From Patiria miniata (Eukaryota > Echinodermata > Asteroidea > Valvatida > Asterinidae): a stretch of 64,000 bases of DNA. Below are positions 1-11,952 of this stretch, piece after piece. The stretch spans positions 16,059,162 through 16,123,161 of the forward strand of contig NW_024037072.1 of assembly GCF_015706575.1 (NCBI RefSeq), written 5' to 3'. The first letter of the stretch is position 1, and the number at the start of each line of letters is the position of its first letter. The position numbers and the translations under genes are program-made. The notes under the pieces were generated by a model. It did not search any database. It saw nothing but the letters and a program-made list of their open reading frames with translations, and had not been told where the DNA came from.

Positions 1-812
1 GGGTGTGGCTTTTGCAAGACCCTTGAAAAGAAATATTTCGACAATTATACAGAATAATCTCCAACGTTTTCGTGATAATTAGGCCTACTCTTCAAAATAC
101 CTAATGTTCACAAGCTAGGGAATTTGTAGTAGGGTTAACTAAAATGACAGGGCATCACGTCCATGATTCCGAAATTTGCAGTTTTTGTCTTTGCCCGGCA
201 ATTCCAATTTTGACTAATTTCCAAAGAGTGTGTATAATACTAAGCACAGCTAGCCTCATTAATTCATCCTCATCATTTTCATACAGATTTTCCACTTGCT
301 CAGTGTGTTCCTAGCTCCATGCTCGGTGTAATGCACATTACCACTAAAGGTCTCATCGAACAACTTTTGTTTGTTTGTTTGAGAGACATTTAAGAGCATC
401 GTGGAGGTACATAAATCGTTGAGATTGCCGCAGCATAGACTAAACACAACACGGTGAATCAGACGATGTAAATTGGTGCCGTGGTTCTAGGTCTGCGAGG
501 GAAGCACACGACCTTCAGTAGAGCGTGCAATATGCTAACTAGGCTGAAGCCGTGACTCCATCAACTAGGTCCTATAATATATTCTTTGATATAACGTCTG
601 ATCCTTCAATCGAGCTGGGGCACGAAATTACTTTGGCACCTTGGATTCAAGCGCACGTATGCCAATTCCCCGGTTGTCTGTCCAGGCAATTAGTATGACA
701 TCAAATCAAGGAAACTGTATACTGGTTGAATCGGAGACAACAAGAGTATAGACTTGCCTAGTCGAACTGGACCCGAAAGTCTGAAGTTATAAGGGCATTA
801 TTTATACTCTGA

Positions 813-853
813 ATCAGTCAGGCAGTCAGTCAGTCAGTCGGTGATTCAGTCAA
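813..853. repeat. CAGT-rich simple repeat
   Basis: Several imperfect CAGT/TCAG tetranucleotides in a row, fading into related words on both sides. An ordinary microsatellite. Confidence 0.8.
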
Positions 854-1769
854 TCGGTCCATCACAACATCATGAACACTACTTTGGTAAATACATAAAA
901 TTCAGATTGGGTGCAATCAATTTTAAAGTGAACCATTGGCCAGGACAAGCGAGATTGTGGGAATACGACGCGGTGAAACACGACCTACAGCCTGCTGCTA
1001 GCTTTAGCCACGGCAGCGCCTGGCGACAGCTTATAAGTAGGGGGGGGGGGGGGATTTCGGGTTGTTCGGAGACATTATAAACCGATTCACCGGATTCAAA
1101 TTCCCCTATTATGATAATAACTACGGTGGGCGAGCCAACAGCGCGTTATGGGGAAGTTTTCGATTGTTAGGGAAATTACGATTGAGTTATTATAACGGGA
1201 CTATCTGCTGCCCACAAAGCATCTTCGGCCCACACACAATAAACGTGAGTTAAATACAAGGCGTTCGCAATGTAATCAATCAGAATGTTTGTAATTTGTT
1301 TTCCCTGAAAGTCACATTTTTTTAAAAATAGTGACAAGCACATGCAAACTTCAACCGGCTGTTTGAGGCTTTGTTTTTGGCACAAAGATATCTGCATAAT
1401 CCGACTCAAAAATTGAGCCCCTTAAATACGTTACAATGTTTACAAATTGTTGCCAAAAAAGCCACGTCTATAATGTGTTAAAAGTTAAACACCAGGTTGT
1501 TGAGTGTATACGAAGGGAATTGTGTGATGCCATCATCACGGATTGCATATGGGCCACTAGGCGTAGACAGAGAGGATTATTTCACCTCAAAATTACTAAA
1601 CACTTGGTGGCGCTGTTTTGGGTAGAAATTAGCTTGTGTATAAGTTTGCCAGTGTATTTTTGCGTCCCTGTCTGGTTGTTTCTACCGTCCATTTCATTCA
1701 AATTAAAATCGTGGCAGGGATGCTTTTCTTACCCATTCACATTATCCGCTTTGACTGACATTGGTACGA

Positions 1770-1850
1770 CTTTGCAGATAAGAACGACAATAGAAGGGCG
1801 GGGGGGGGGCACCTCTTTGGCAACGCCGTGCTCCCTTTGCAGATAAGAAC
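1770..1850. repeat. 16-bp direct repeat around a G-run
   Basis: CTTTGCAGATAAGAAC occurs at 1770-1785 and again, perfectly, at 1835-1850. The 49 bases between carry a G-run. It may be a local duplication or the trace of a small insertion with target duplication; no inverted ends are visible to decide. Confidence 0.6.
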
Positions 1851-4434
1851 CGTACGATTTTTGGGGGGGAGGGCGGGGCGTGGTTTCGAGCCACCCAAAT
1901 TCGTAGAAAAAGGCCCGCGTACCGTCATGATGTACAAACACACCAAGGACGATGCAATTTGTGTACATCAAACATCGCTCGGTAGTATGAGCATACAACT
2001 CTCATAAACACACACGGCACGGCAACAACACGTAGAAGCATTGTGTGGTGATCAAGTCTTCAGGCCAAAGATTTTGTACCTTGACCGACTTGCCGGTCTA
2101 TGACAAGATCTGATTTCATCACCCCGGTCATCCCGCCTGGATATCCATCCGATCGTAATCCCCTGGTAATCCCTTCCAAATCTAGATGTGCCTGGTTCTG
2201 GATCAGCTTTCGCGAGCAGGGACGTCTAATCCCTGAATCAACCTCATTCAGCTTGGTGAAATTGGCCCGAAGACCTTCACGGTTTACTGTTTGAACAACG
2301 CGACGATTGTCACGTAGTCACCGCGATGAACTCGTGGGGAAGAATGGACGGGGTGATGTGGACAGGAAAATGTTTAACAGATTCTTTGTACAACCAACGT
2401 TCTGCAATGACTTACAAAGTAGTACCTTTCTGCACTGTCGTGTGTTTTAATTTGTGATTATAAACATGGCCAAATGGAAATCAGTTCTCAATTTTAGGGC
2501 ATGACCTCGGTAAATTTTTTTTTAATGAAAACTGGAATAAACTCCCATTCGCTACGCTTACGGAGGTGCAGTGCGCATCTTCTTTTTGAACTTTAGGGTC
2601 AACGTACCATTGTGTGTGTCGCTTAGCTTTAGGATATAAGCAGCGCATATTAAGATTGAAGATCAATATTTAACATCTTTTGTTGATAGACACTGTTTTC
2701 CCCTCCAGCTATGAAGGAAAACACACACATGATGTATTATAGGTTTTCAGCGAGTTTCGGTAGCAAATTGGCGGTACCTTTCTTAAAGACGAACCACTAA
2801 GTTTGCGGGAGGGCTCCACTATAACAAGAGATAAATCACTTTTGCGACCCAAATATGACAAATTAAAGGAGACAATTTTGGGACAGGACATCGGAGCAAA
2901 GGCATTCTGTCCGCCAATGATGACGAGATCATAACGTAAGAGCCTTTTAGCGCGAACCTTGTTGTTGATTCTATCGGTAGCGGCCGAGATTTACAGGGCG
3001 GCTTTTTATCACTTTTCCCCGCAACGCAAAACTGCGCCAAAGTCACGAGGCTGTTAATGGTGTGTACTTTTCCCGCACTTGTTCCCCTCCTGTTATGTAT
3101 TACCACAACGTACCAAGATCAATGCCGGCGTAGCTAGTATTTCTGATATCGGTTGTTATAGTGCGAGGGATGCGGCTAGAATGGCGCATTGCTGCCTTTG
3201 CGTTCTGATCGATTTCTACCTCTAATTGACTGAATGGCCACTGCGCTCTTATCGCACGCCGCCGGTGCAGTTCACAATTCGCGATTGTAAATTGCATTTC
3301 TCAATCAAATCAACCCTTGTGATAACTGTTTGCCCCTCGCTGTTTCAGGTTCGGCCTCATTTTTTCATTCTGTGTCATAGCTTTATATAGGTCAGGGTAT
3401 AGTGTGCAGGTAATTAGATCACAGGATAGAGGATGTTCACTGTTAGTTTGTTGCAATCAAGTATTTTCATCAAATTGGTGAATTCGGCCTGAAATAAACG
3501 GGCGAGAGACTGTTAAATGAGCCATGCAAGCTGAGGTTTGTCCAACACCGTTACACGTTTATCTGCAAGTCGGTCTCAATGTGTCCGCACACTTATAACA
3601 TAGGCCTACACTAATTTATTGTGTAAACACACACGCACTATCTGGAGGCGATACATGCATTTCGCATAGCCTGCTTCGAGCGATGTACTGATATCAATGT
3701 GAGTACCTGAGTGCACTCATTTCAAGGAATCAAATGTCTGGATTTGTGTGTGTGAACAAATTTATTTTCATTTCCTCCCAACTTTCGTGATCTCGCTTTC
3801 GTCCAGAATCCAGTAGAAATAGCTCCAAAATTAACTGCCACTTTTTTGTGGAACCATAAACATTTGAGGATTTTAACTGATTGTCTCAAGTATTATGTAA
3901 TTACCTTCTAAATCTAGAAACAAGCGAAGAGATTGATAGATCGTGTTCTAATCTAATTTGGAAGACGAGCAGTGCCAAAAAATGGATGATAAAAAAGAAA
4001 AGAAAGAGATGGTTTAATTAAGTTTTAAGGACTTATACTGCACACGTACTGAAACATCCAATATAAAGGTACAGGCTGCGTAGTTGAAATTTCAAAAGAT
4101 ACTTAGGGCCTGAGAGGTTCCGTGCACGTGCTGCAAAAAGTGCAAGTTTGAGATAAACAATTAAAACCAAAAAAGGGCAAGAAAAACGCTGCTCGCTGAA
4201 TTATTGTATAGCTTATGTATTAAGACCGTGTCACAAACAGTTCAGCATTCCAACTACGCATGTGCACTTCATTAGTTTCTCTTTTTCGGGAAAAACAATC
4301 CACTATGATGCGTGCAGACCTTATGTAAAACCTTATATTGAATACAGATCCCCCGACGAAAATTCCATCTTATGAATAGTTTCATTGCGGTACCCGCTGC
4401 TACATCAGATTCCAATGGTGGTATTTTTTTACAG

Positions 4435-4717
4435 TACCTGAAACCACACAAAAAGTTTTTGAAATGTGAATGGACATGTAAGTTTATCATAAATATAATA
4501 ATGTGTTGAATCATTTCTTTCTTTCTGTTTGAATTTTTTCTCTAATTTCCATCAAAAACGGACGGAAAAAGTTACATAATTTTTCCGTACTCTTTTTGGT
4601 GGACATTTGAGAATAATGTAGAAAACAACAAAATATAATGAATCAACTCAAATTATCTTTAGCGAAAGGCTGCATGTCCATTCATGTGTTAAAATTCTTC
4701 TTTGGGGGTTTCAGGTA
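4435..4717. mobile_element. TA-flanked palindromic MITE
   Basis: A 279-bp unit (4437-4715) begins CCTGAAACC and ends with its complement, with TA directly outside both ends, as expected for a Tc1/mariner-type target duplication. The inverted arms stay similar for about 47 bp (roughly three quarters by eye) and both include the word GAATGGACATG. The centre holds a second hairpin, ACGGAAAAA against TTTTTCCGT at about 4563-4591, so most of the unit can fold on itself. No coding capacity. The family is not recognised; the Tc1/mariner assignment rests only on the TA and the inverted ends. Confidence 0.6.
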
Positions 4718-6926
4718 TTTAACAAAAAAATCACAACATTGGAAAAACTGATAACGTGACGGTAGATAAGTGGCCTCCTTTACCGTGTTGCTTGTCAACT
4801 GGTAGTGTGCTGTGGTCCGCACAAAGAAACCTTATAGGCATATTACACCCCATGATAACCACTTGGAACATGTGGTTTCAAACACTTAACTGTAAGAAAG
4901 ATTAATGACGTTTGAAATGTTACTTCACAGATCCCGAAAGGCATGGGAGCTATAAATAAGTACCCAAAGGCTGTTTGTTATTTGCGCAAAAAGGTAGGGC
5001 CTACGCATCGCCTTGATACCTATACACTAATTCGACTGGTACATTTATTATATATACATTCTGTTTTCAAGCCACTTTCGGCCGAGAGAAAAACCACCCC
5101 CAAATTGAGTTGTTGCTTGGGGCCTGTATTGAGCAATGTTGGGCCAACCTCATAACAGTACATACCAACGGTTGATCAACCTTTCATCCTAATACCTTCG
5201 GGTCGAGCTGAAATTATTTAAAGGTGTATCTCAAGACGGACTAAACATTTGTGTCTCCTGCTTTTGAGCTAGTTTTACCCTCTCGTTCGAGGCATTCGAA
5301 CCACAGGGAGCTACCATGAGTCTTCTTCACACTCGACCTTTTGAGATCGCGCTGCCCGAATTGTGTGTATTTGTTAAACTGGACGGAGCATACCGTCTGA
5401 TTGCAGTGCTCGTCTCGCTTAAGAAAAAAACACCCAGTTTTGTTTGATGTTGCGAACAAAGCAAACTGACAGTCAATTCCTAATTTAGAATGACTTGAAA
5501 GACAAATATCTAGTGCAGAGGCAGGGGTTTATAGTTGTACGATCTAGTGCATATGAGACAACTACGCAAGGGAAACTCAAAATCTGTTTTGACCCTAAAT
5601 CGTAGTGCAATGAAATACGTATAGGCAACTTATGTTTTCAGAGGAATATACATCAATTATGTGGTAACATTCTTATCAATACTTGTTACCTAATGCCGGA
5701 TGTTTTGCTGTCTCTAAAAAGCTTGATTAAATATTGCTAAGAATACATCGACTCCATTCATCTTTGTTGGTGCTGCATTGTCGCACGTCCACGTTGTGCG
5801 GAAACAGTGTCAGTTCGTTGTATTCGCGAAGCGTCTGCAGCTGTGTTTTATGGATGTATTGGACAAACTCCTGGATGCAATTATATTAACAGGAATACAA
5901 GCCAACCAAAGCTACAATGGTGATACATTCATCAGTACTTTTTACCTGATTACCTGTTAATTATGTATAAGGCAACCTGATGGACGTGTTTGCGTGGGTG
6001 CAGACAATGGCAAAGCGTAAATATTTAATTTAGTTATCATGGCCATGAGCTATGTCTTATTGGGGAAGTGTCCTTGGCTCTTTTGCACTACGTAGTAAGC
6101 TGCATGCTGTTAATAACTCTATGATTTATTTCGTGATTAAAAGAAAAGACTACCCTACCTCCATGAGCTACAGTAACAATAGTTATCTGCAGATTTTTTT
6201 CAGTGATGTTCTGAATGACATGTTGAAAGATGCCCAGGTGTCCTGGTTAGTTGGTTTGGTGTGTTGTTTGTTTGTTTCTAATTATATTGGTTGATTGGCT
6301 TGGTGATTGGTAAAAAGGCTTCCTCTTGCTTACATTTCGACTTGACTATGTCATTTGATTCATGAGTAGGCATACTAAGACAATTTAGACAGAACATATA
6401 TAGGATGTACATTATTAAAATGACTATGTACATTATTAAAATGACTATCCAACGAACCCTTTATAACAAGCTACACATTGTAAAAAGTTCCTTTTCTGAT
6501 TAGAATCTGGCTCCGGTTTCATCTATTTGGCCGAATATTTTTTAGAGTTAATAATTTCACATGTTTTGAAGTCAAAATGTCACTTTTGCCAATGTTTCCG
6601 GGTCCAAATGATTCGGGAATTGATCTAGAGAAATTGTCATTTCGTTCCGGAAAAGTGTCATGTTCATCCTGAAAAGTATTGCCAGTCGAATACCAGGGAC
6701 GCTTTAGAGTAAAGTTCAAACTGGAGGAACGAATACTGTTTAAAGATTTAACTGTACATGAAAAATGACTCACAGATATGGCAATGTCTATTTACCAATT
6801 TAATTCGCCTTTAAGGATGGCCCACATAAGCTGCAAATAGCACTACAGCAGTACACTGCATGAGAGACTCCGAGAAAAGACATAAAATGGGCTTGCTAAT
6901 GTGACAATTTGAGTGACAGGCTATTG
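4718..6926. other. Gene-free stretch
   Basis: Only short unrecognised reading frames. It contains a 21-bp perfect tandem duplication at 6406-6447 and GTTT/GGTT-rich simple DNA near 6245-6310. Nothing else is seen. Confidence 0.7.
6406..6447. repeat. Perfect 21-bp tandem duplication
   Basis: Two adjacent identical copies of a 21-base unit starting TGTACATTATTAAAATG. One of several perfect short dimers in the window. Confidence 0.9.
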
Positions 6927-8291
6927 TTACCAATAGGGGTGGGTATTAGCCATACTTTTTTTTAGCTGCCCCTCTCAAAATATGAAGTGACCCATGGGAA
7001 TCAAGGGAAAAATACTTTAAAAATTATTTGAGACCGTTAACCCCCTGTACATGGCCCTCAAAGTGTCATTTGAAAATATGGTATGGTGCCCTGACTCCTT
7101 GTGCACAAAAGGTATGTAACTATTTTCCGGCTCCAGACTATATTCTCCCACGCTGGTCTAGCCTTGAAATAATTAGTAAAATGGAGGAAATAAGAAACTT
7201 ACCTTATTTTTTGTTTAGTAAATCCTTTTGTTTCATCTCTGAAGTGTATTTCATGTATGTCATTACAACTTTAACCATTGCCAATACAAATTCTTACTTT
7301 TAAAAAGAAAAAATCTTAGGTTTAACACACATGCCCATGCAGCTTTGTATGCGGAATGCAGTTATATGTACCAACAGGTCTACTTATTTTTGTTTTGCTT
7401 TGGAAAAATATATATTTTCAGCACATACCAAAACAATAATTAAAACACAAAAGTTGAAAAAACATGTTCCTGAAATCAAATGGACCGTTGAAAATTGCCA
7501 AAAGAGGAGGATTGCACTATTAATTGTTTGCGATTTGTTTGATTTTTTTCCCGTTTTCCAAGCTTACACATAACTTGGCTAGTATTAGTCCAAGTGTTAA
7601 ATAAGTTCAATTATGTCACATTAATTTACACGTATATGCTGAATTGAAAGGGAAAAGCAGAGAATAGTATATTTCTATTCACTCAAAAGTCATTGCGGGC
7701 ATGATTCATGCTGAATGCATTGGACTACTTATTTAAGAGTTGTCCATGGCCGGCTCTGTTGAAAATCATCCATCCTGGCATCTGCTTTTGTTACCCAAAT
7801 ATAGCGTCAGATTTGCCTAGTCTAAAGACTAGTCTTCCATAGGCCTACACCCATATTCTTATCAACCTGGTCTGATGACATGAATGGTCCTCCCATGCCT
7901 TATAGTTTATCCTCTAATTCATCCTGTGCAGAATTCCACTGTACATTACTTCTGGTATTGTAAAGTTGTTACACCAGATATTCTCGGAAGGAACTTGGCT
8001 ATCTTCGCTCAATAAGATCAACAGTTAGTACATGTAGCTTTGACCGTGTTGACTTGGGCTGATGAAGCACTAAATATAATTAATACCAATACTTTTACCC
8101 ACCTAATATTAATTACAAAAACAAATTATCCATGAAGTTTACTGCAAGAAAACTTTTTGGCGGAATGTACAGGGAGGTTAAACTTTTCCAATGTTTGTTT
8201 TAATGTTTGATTGTTGTTTCTAGTAGGCTATTACATATTTTGAAGGGGGCAGAACTTTAAAAAGTGAAATAATACCCACCCCTATTACCAA
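6927..8291. mobile_element. Non-autonomous hAT-like DNA transposon
   Basis: Element 6934-8284 (1351 bp) has ends TAGGGGTGGGTATTA and the exact complement. TTACCAA directly outside each end fits a 7-8-bp hAT-type target duplication. Inside the ends, the left arm after 6950 and the inverted right arm both run through CTTTTT, CTGCCCC and CAAAATATG, so the imperfect inverted repeat is about 55 bp. TAGGGGTGGG-type ends plus an 8-bp duplication are typical of hAT elements. The interior has only 80-91-codon frames with no transposase likeness, so it would depend on a transposase made elsewhere. Confidence 0.8.
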
Positions 8292-10932
8292 CGAGATGAC
8301 CTGGATTACAATGCACTACGGGCAGTGCCACCAAATTAGCTTAGTACGCCACAGTGAAGTCACGGTATCCGCCGTGGAATATAAACTAAAAGAAGTTACT
8401 TCAAATCATGTGATATTATGTATTCATTCAAGTGATATGTTTCCTGCATGCGTATTACAATCAATGACTTTACTAGCCTGCGGAAAAATAAATGCGGGCA
8501 GTGCGCGTGCAGCTCTTGGAGAGAGAAATGAACGCTCACCTGCAAATTACAGTTAGTTCGTTTAACTTTGAACGTGCCCAGAAAGTGAGAAACGTGTTTA
8601 TCGTCATTTTGCGGGCAGCCCGTGAATTCTTTTCTCTGAAAATTATGGTTATTTTGCCATGTATAGATATTATTTTACACGGGGCCTACTGTGTGTGAGT
8701 TAAAGGATTGGACAATTAGTGCTTCCGGCCGACCTCATGCCAAATTGGAGTTGATTCTGCTTCAAATTTCTGTTCTCGCTTCAAGTACAGAAGAAATATA
8801 GCTTTTCATTGATCGATGTTTGTATAGATTTTCGGAACTTGGTTTTACAATTATGAAGACGTTTGTTGTCTATCAGAATGCATAAAAAGGTTTCGTGAAA
8901 TCAAAAATCGGGCTTGCATTTGCAGTGAGAGGTCCAGACGTTCACTGTCTGTGCTTGGTCTTACTTCGTATCTGACAAACATGAAGCTGCTTTCTCCAAT
9001 AAAGTGACAAATGCATTACAGCTTTTGACTTTTCAGAAAAAAATACAGGCGATTCTTTTTCTGTCTGGCACGTACTGTTTCGTGAAATTGACGTTCTCTC
9101 GCCACGAAACAGCAATTGACACTTTCATAAAACCACCTTCGTTAGTCTCGCAAGCGCAAACATTGAGTACGCTAGATGTGTAATGCCGATGACAAAAACA
9201 ACCTAACATTTGAAGAAAATCAATGTACGACCAAAAATGTCACCCACGAGGCCGATTTAAGTGCCTTAGATGAAAAACACAAATGTTGTTTTTCGTTCCC
9301 CCAAGCACGGAACGTAACGAACCAAACTTCGTCATCTTTTGTAATTTGCCTTCAAGAACGCACACATTGATTCTTTTTTTGGTGTTTTTGTTTAAAGACC
9401 ACAGACATTGATTTTTAGATTGTTTTCCGTCTGGGTCTGAGACATTTGATATGGGAAGGCGGCGGTTCAATCTATACAGATAAGAAAAAGTTCATCTGGA
9501 GTGGAGCTTCCCAGAATGGGAACACTATTTGCACTTTGCAAGTATGCCCTTGCAAGTGGGGGTAGCCTATATATGCTTAACGTGTGAGCGACTCCTGCTA
9601 CTAAGAAGGAAAAAGGGATGCACTCTAATCTTCAGGTCAAAACCCACTTTATATCGACTTACAATGTTTTCCCGTACGGATCATATCACGCCTATTCACA
9701 CAAGAACCATATAGGGCTATACCGACGAGGATAGAGCAACACCGGCATGAAGCCAACGGCTACTGTTCTAGATTTACATGGGATATGGGTACTCCGATGG
9801 AGCATATTGTCGTTACATGGTATGTACAACAGGCAGTGAACTTGAGAAGGATACTTTGCTGGCTTTTCTTACTGTCAGCAACCGTCTGAGATGGCAGTAT
9901 ACACACGGTCTATCCTTTATACCGACTTTGAATAACAGTCGATGAGTAAGGCTCATGAAAAAAGTGCACCAATGCAGCACTCCAACACTGATTGCTAAGG
10001 ATGGCACGGCAGTAATTCCCAATGCGAATTGGTTGAGAAAGTAATTCACGTCTTTTCCAAATTCATTTAAAAGAAATGTCTTAGAAGCCGAAGGCCAATC
10101 TAAAATATAAGGCCAATCTAAAATATGACCGCAGATTTCTCCTTGAGGACAACGCGGCATTTTCTTGTGAAATACAAGTATTTTGGGTTTGTTTCTGCCA
10201 ACGCTGTTGAAGTGACTTGTGCTGATACGGCATGTAGATAATGTCATCATGCACGTGTGGAGCATATAATTGGAGGTTACAGCGCCCGGCCCTTGGTCAT
10301 TTTCGTCCCTTTCAAGTACTTTTTAAATCAAATTCGCGCTCCATCAGAACTATCTTCCCCGCAGAAAATCTGTCCTCTTCTGCCCTCCGGCCAAAGGTAT
10401 GGATCAATTCCCCTGATACCTTTTGGCATCATGCTAAAAACAATTACAGTACTGCGCATTGCAGGCTTATCAAAAGCGGAAAGGTAAATACCTTTGGAAA
10501 CAAAAAAGTGCGTACTGCCGGTTCGGTGCTCATTGAATTGCTGTGAGCAATATAGAGAATTGACAAGCCTTCAAAGGCGAGATTTCCAATTCGATAAAAA
10601 ACAAATCACTTCAATTTTACTCTTTGAAAGCGTCGTTTTATAAGATTATCTGAGTAACATCTTCGCCCATTGCATTTCCTCTTATATTATTTCAAGGCCT
10701 TTAGGACACAGCCCTTTTAATACATTTCGTTGAAAGGGAACAATTGACCAAAATGTATTGCGTTGACTCGTAACAAAGGGCCTTATTCACAAGTCGGCCA
10801 TATTGAATTGAGAGTGAGGTAAAATCTTCATTTTTGGAACTCGTGTAGAGAAATGAAAGCAATGACATTACAAATTAATACCAGTCTGCTCTGATGGATA
10901 AATTCAGAATTTGTGATTAAACACACCTTAAT
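8292..10932. other. Gene-free stretch
   Basis: The longest frame is 150 codons on the minus strand (9813-10265) and is not recognised. A small hairpin, CTGTTTCGTG at 9075-9084 against CACGAAACAG at 9103-9112, and an 18-bp tandem dimer at 10091-10126 are the only structures noted. Confidence 0.65.
10091..10126. repeat. Perfect 18-bp tandem duplication
   Basis: AAGGCCAATCTAAAATAT occurs twice head to tail with no mismatch. Confidence 0.9.
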
Positions 10933-10965
10933 GTCTTAAGCAGAGTTGTAACGAGTCACTGATTT

Positions 10966-11120
10966 TTGTGACTCGAGTCGAGTCGAGTCATTTTAAAGAA
11001 GTGACTCGAGTCGAGTCGAGACATTAGGTCAACAAGGTCGAGTCGAGTCGAGTCGAGTCACAGAGTGTGGTCGAGTCGAGTCGAGTCGAGTCAAGTATTT
11101 AGCTCGAGTCAATTCGAGTC
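10966..11120. repeat. Left subterminal GACTCGAGTC array
   Basis: Blocks of GACTCGAGTCGAGTCGAGTC-type DNA separated by short spacers of 15-25 bases. Every block is built from the 5-mer GAGTC and its complement, so the array is self-complementary and rich in CTCGAG sites. Confidence 0.85.
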
Positions 11121-11745
11121 ACAAATATTTGAACAAAATTACAATAAAAAGCAACAAACACAAGAGAGAAAGAATACAAGGCACCAGTCTATTACGGAAA
11201 TCCAAAGACATAAAGTATGCTGTATGGTACCCAACCAACAGTTTCCATAGTTAGCTCACGTCACAGATAAGAAGATGTGAAACTTCGGTCTTATAACTGG
11301 TTTGGCTTCGGGTCTAGATTTTGTTGTTCGCTGATCGCTGACAACGTTAAAACCTAATTGCATTATACAAAACTGTTTCTGATTATTTAAAGGTGGGCCC
11401 GTCCGTATCCATTTTTTTGTGTGAAATCGGGACATGAATTTAGCCAGCGTTCCACCAAGAACTTCAAAATCGCCCGAAACCAATGATGAAACCACGGATT
11501 GAGAAATGCGTTTTAAGTCTGGTTCCGGGTTTAGCATTACATGCTATAGAACCACAAGGTGGGAGTCCGCGACACGGTGTATGTTTGTTGTTTCATTATG
11601 GAGGAAGGAAACAGACTGCCGCTGTATATAAACGTACATTATTCGCGAACATTAACATGACGTGAACAAAAACTGGCAACGCGAACGGCGCAGCGTAAGT
11701 CATTGCAAATATTTTTCGCAAGTAAGTTTTGCTTTTATTTTGGGA

Positions 11746-11936
11746 CTCGAGTCTTATTAGCCTTCCTCGAGTCGAGTCGAGTCATTCTGATGAGGGACTC
11801 GAGTCGAGTCGAGTCATTTGCTCGCAGTGACTCGAGTCGAGTCGAGTCATTTACCCGTCGGGACTCGAGTCGAGTCGAGTCGCCAAAAAATGTGACTCGA
11901 GTCGGACTCGAGTCGAGTCATTGACTCGAGTCATTA
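11746..11936. repeat. Right subterminal GACTCGAGTC array
   Basis: Five to six blocks like those at the left end, with spacers such as ATTCTGATGAGG and ATTTACCCGTCGG. The blocks end 8 bases short of the element terminus. Confidence 0.85.
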
Positions 11937-11952
11937 CAACTCTGGTCTTAAG

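Larger units (their letters stand above)
1..4434. other. Gene-free stretch, mostly unique DNA
   Basis: No reading frame here exceeds about 140 codons and none resembles a known protein. It holds a CAGT-rich simple repeat, a G-run at about 1040-1053, a second G-rich patch around 1800-1880 and a 16-bp direct repeat. Two copies of the palindrome TAGGCCTA lie at 80-87 and 3601-3608. Otherwise I see nothing in it. Confidence 0.7.
10933..11952. mobile_element. hAT-like element with palindromic arrays near both ends
   Basis: A 1004-bp element (10941-11944) is bounded by a perfect 8-bp target duplication, GTCTTAAG, at 10933-10940 and 11945-11952. Its terminal inverted repeat starts CAGAGTTGTAA on both ends. 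The 8-bp duplication and CAG-starting ends are diagnostic of the hAT superfamily. Just inside each end lies a dense array of GAGTC/GACTC words building GACTCGAGTC palindromes. The 625-bp middle is unrelated to the arrays; its frames (93 codons minus at 11256-11537, 60 plus at 11483-11665) are not transposase-like, so the copy is non-autonomous. In hAT elements generally, short subterminal repeats bind transposase; that these arrays do so is inference. Confidence 0.88.

Noticed and set aside
9813-10265. 150-codon minus-strand frame
   Set aside because: No domain likeness, contains a recent 18-bp duplication, and is not beyond chance length.
10257-10487. Word LPSGQRYGSI resembling a LINE polyprotein C-terminus
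   Set aside because: The residues that should follow (TNRxxNSFxP-type) are missing in all frames, so the match is too short.
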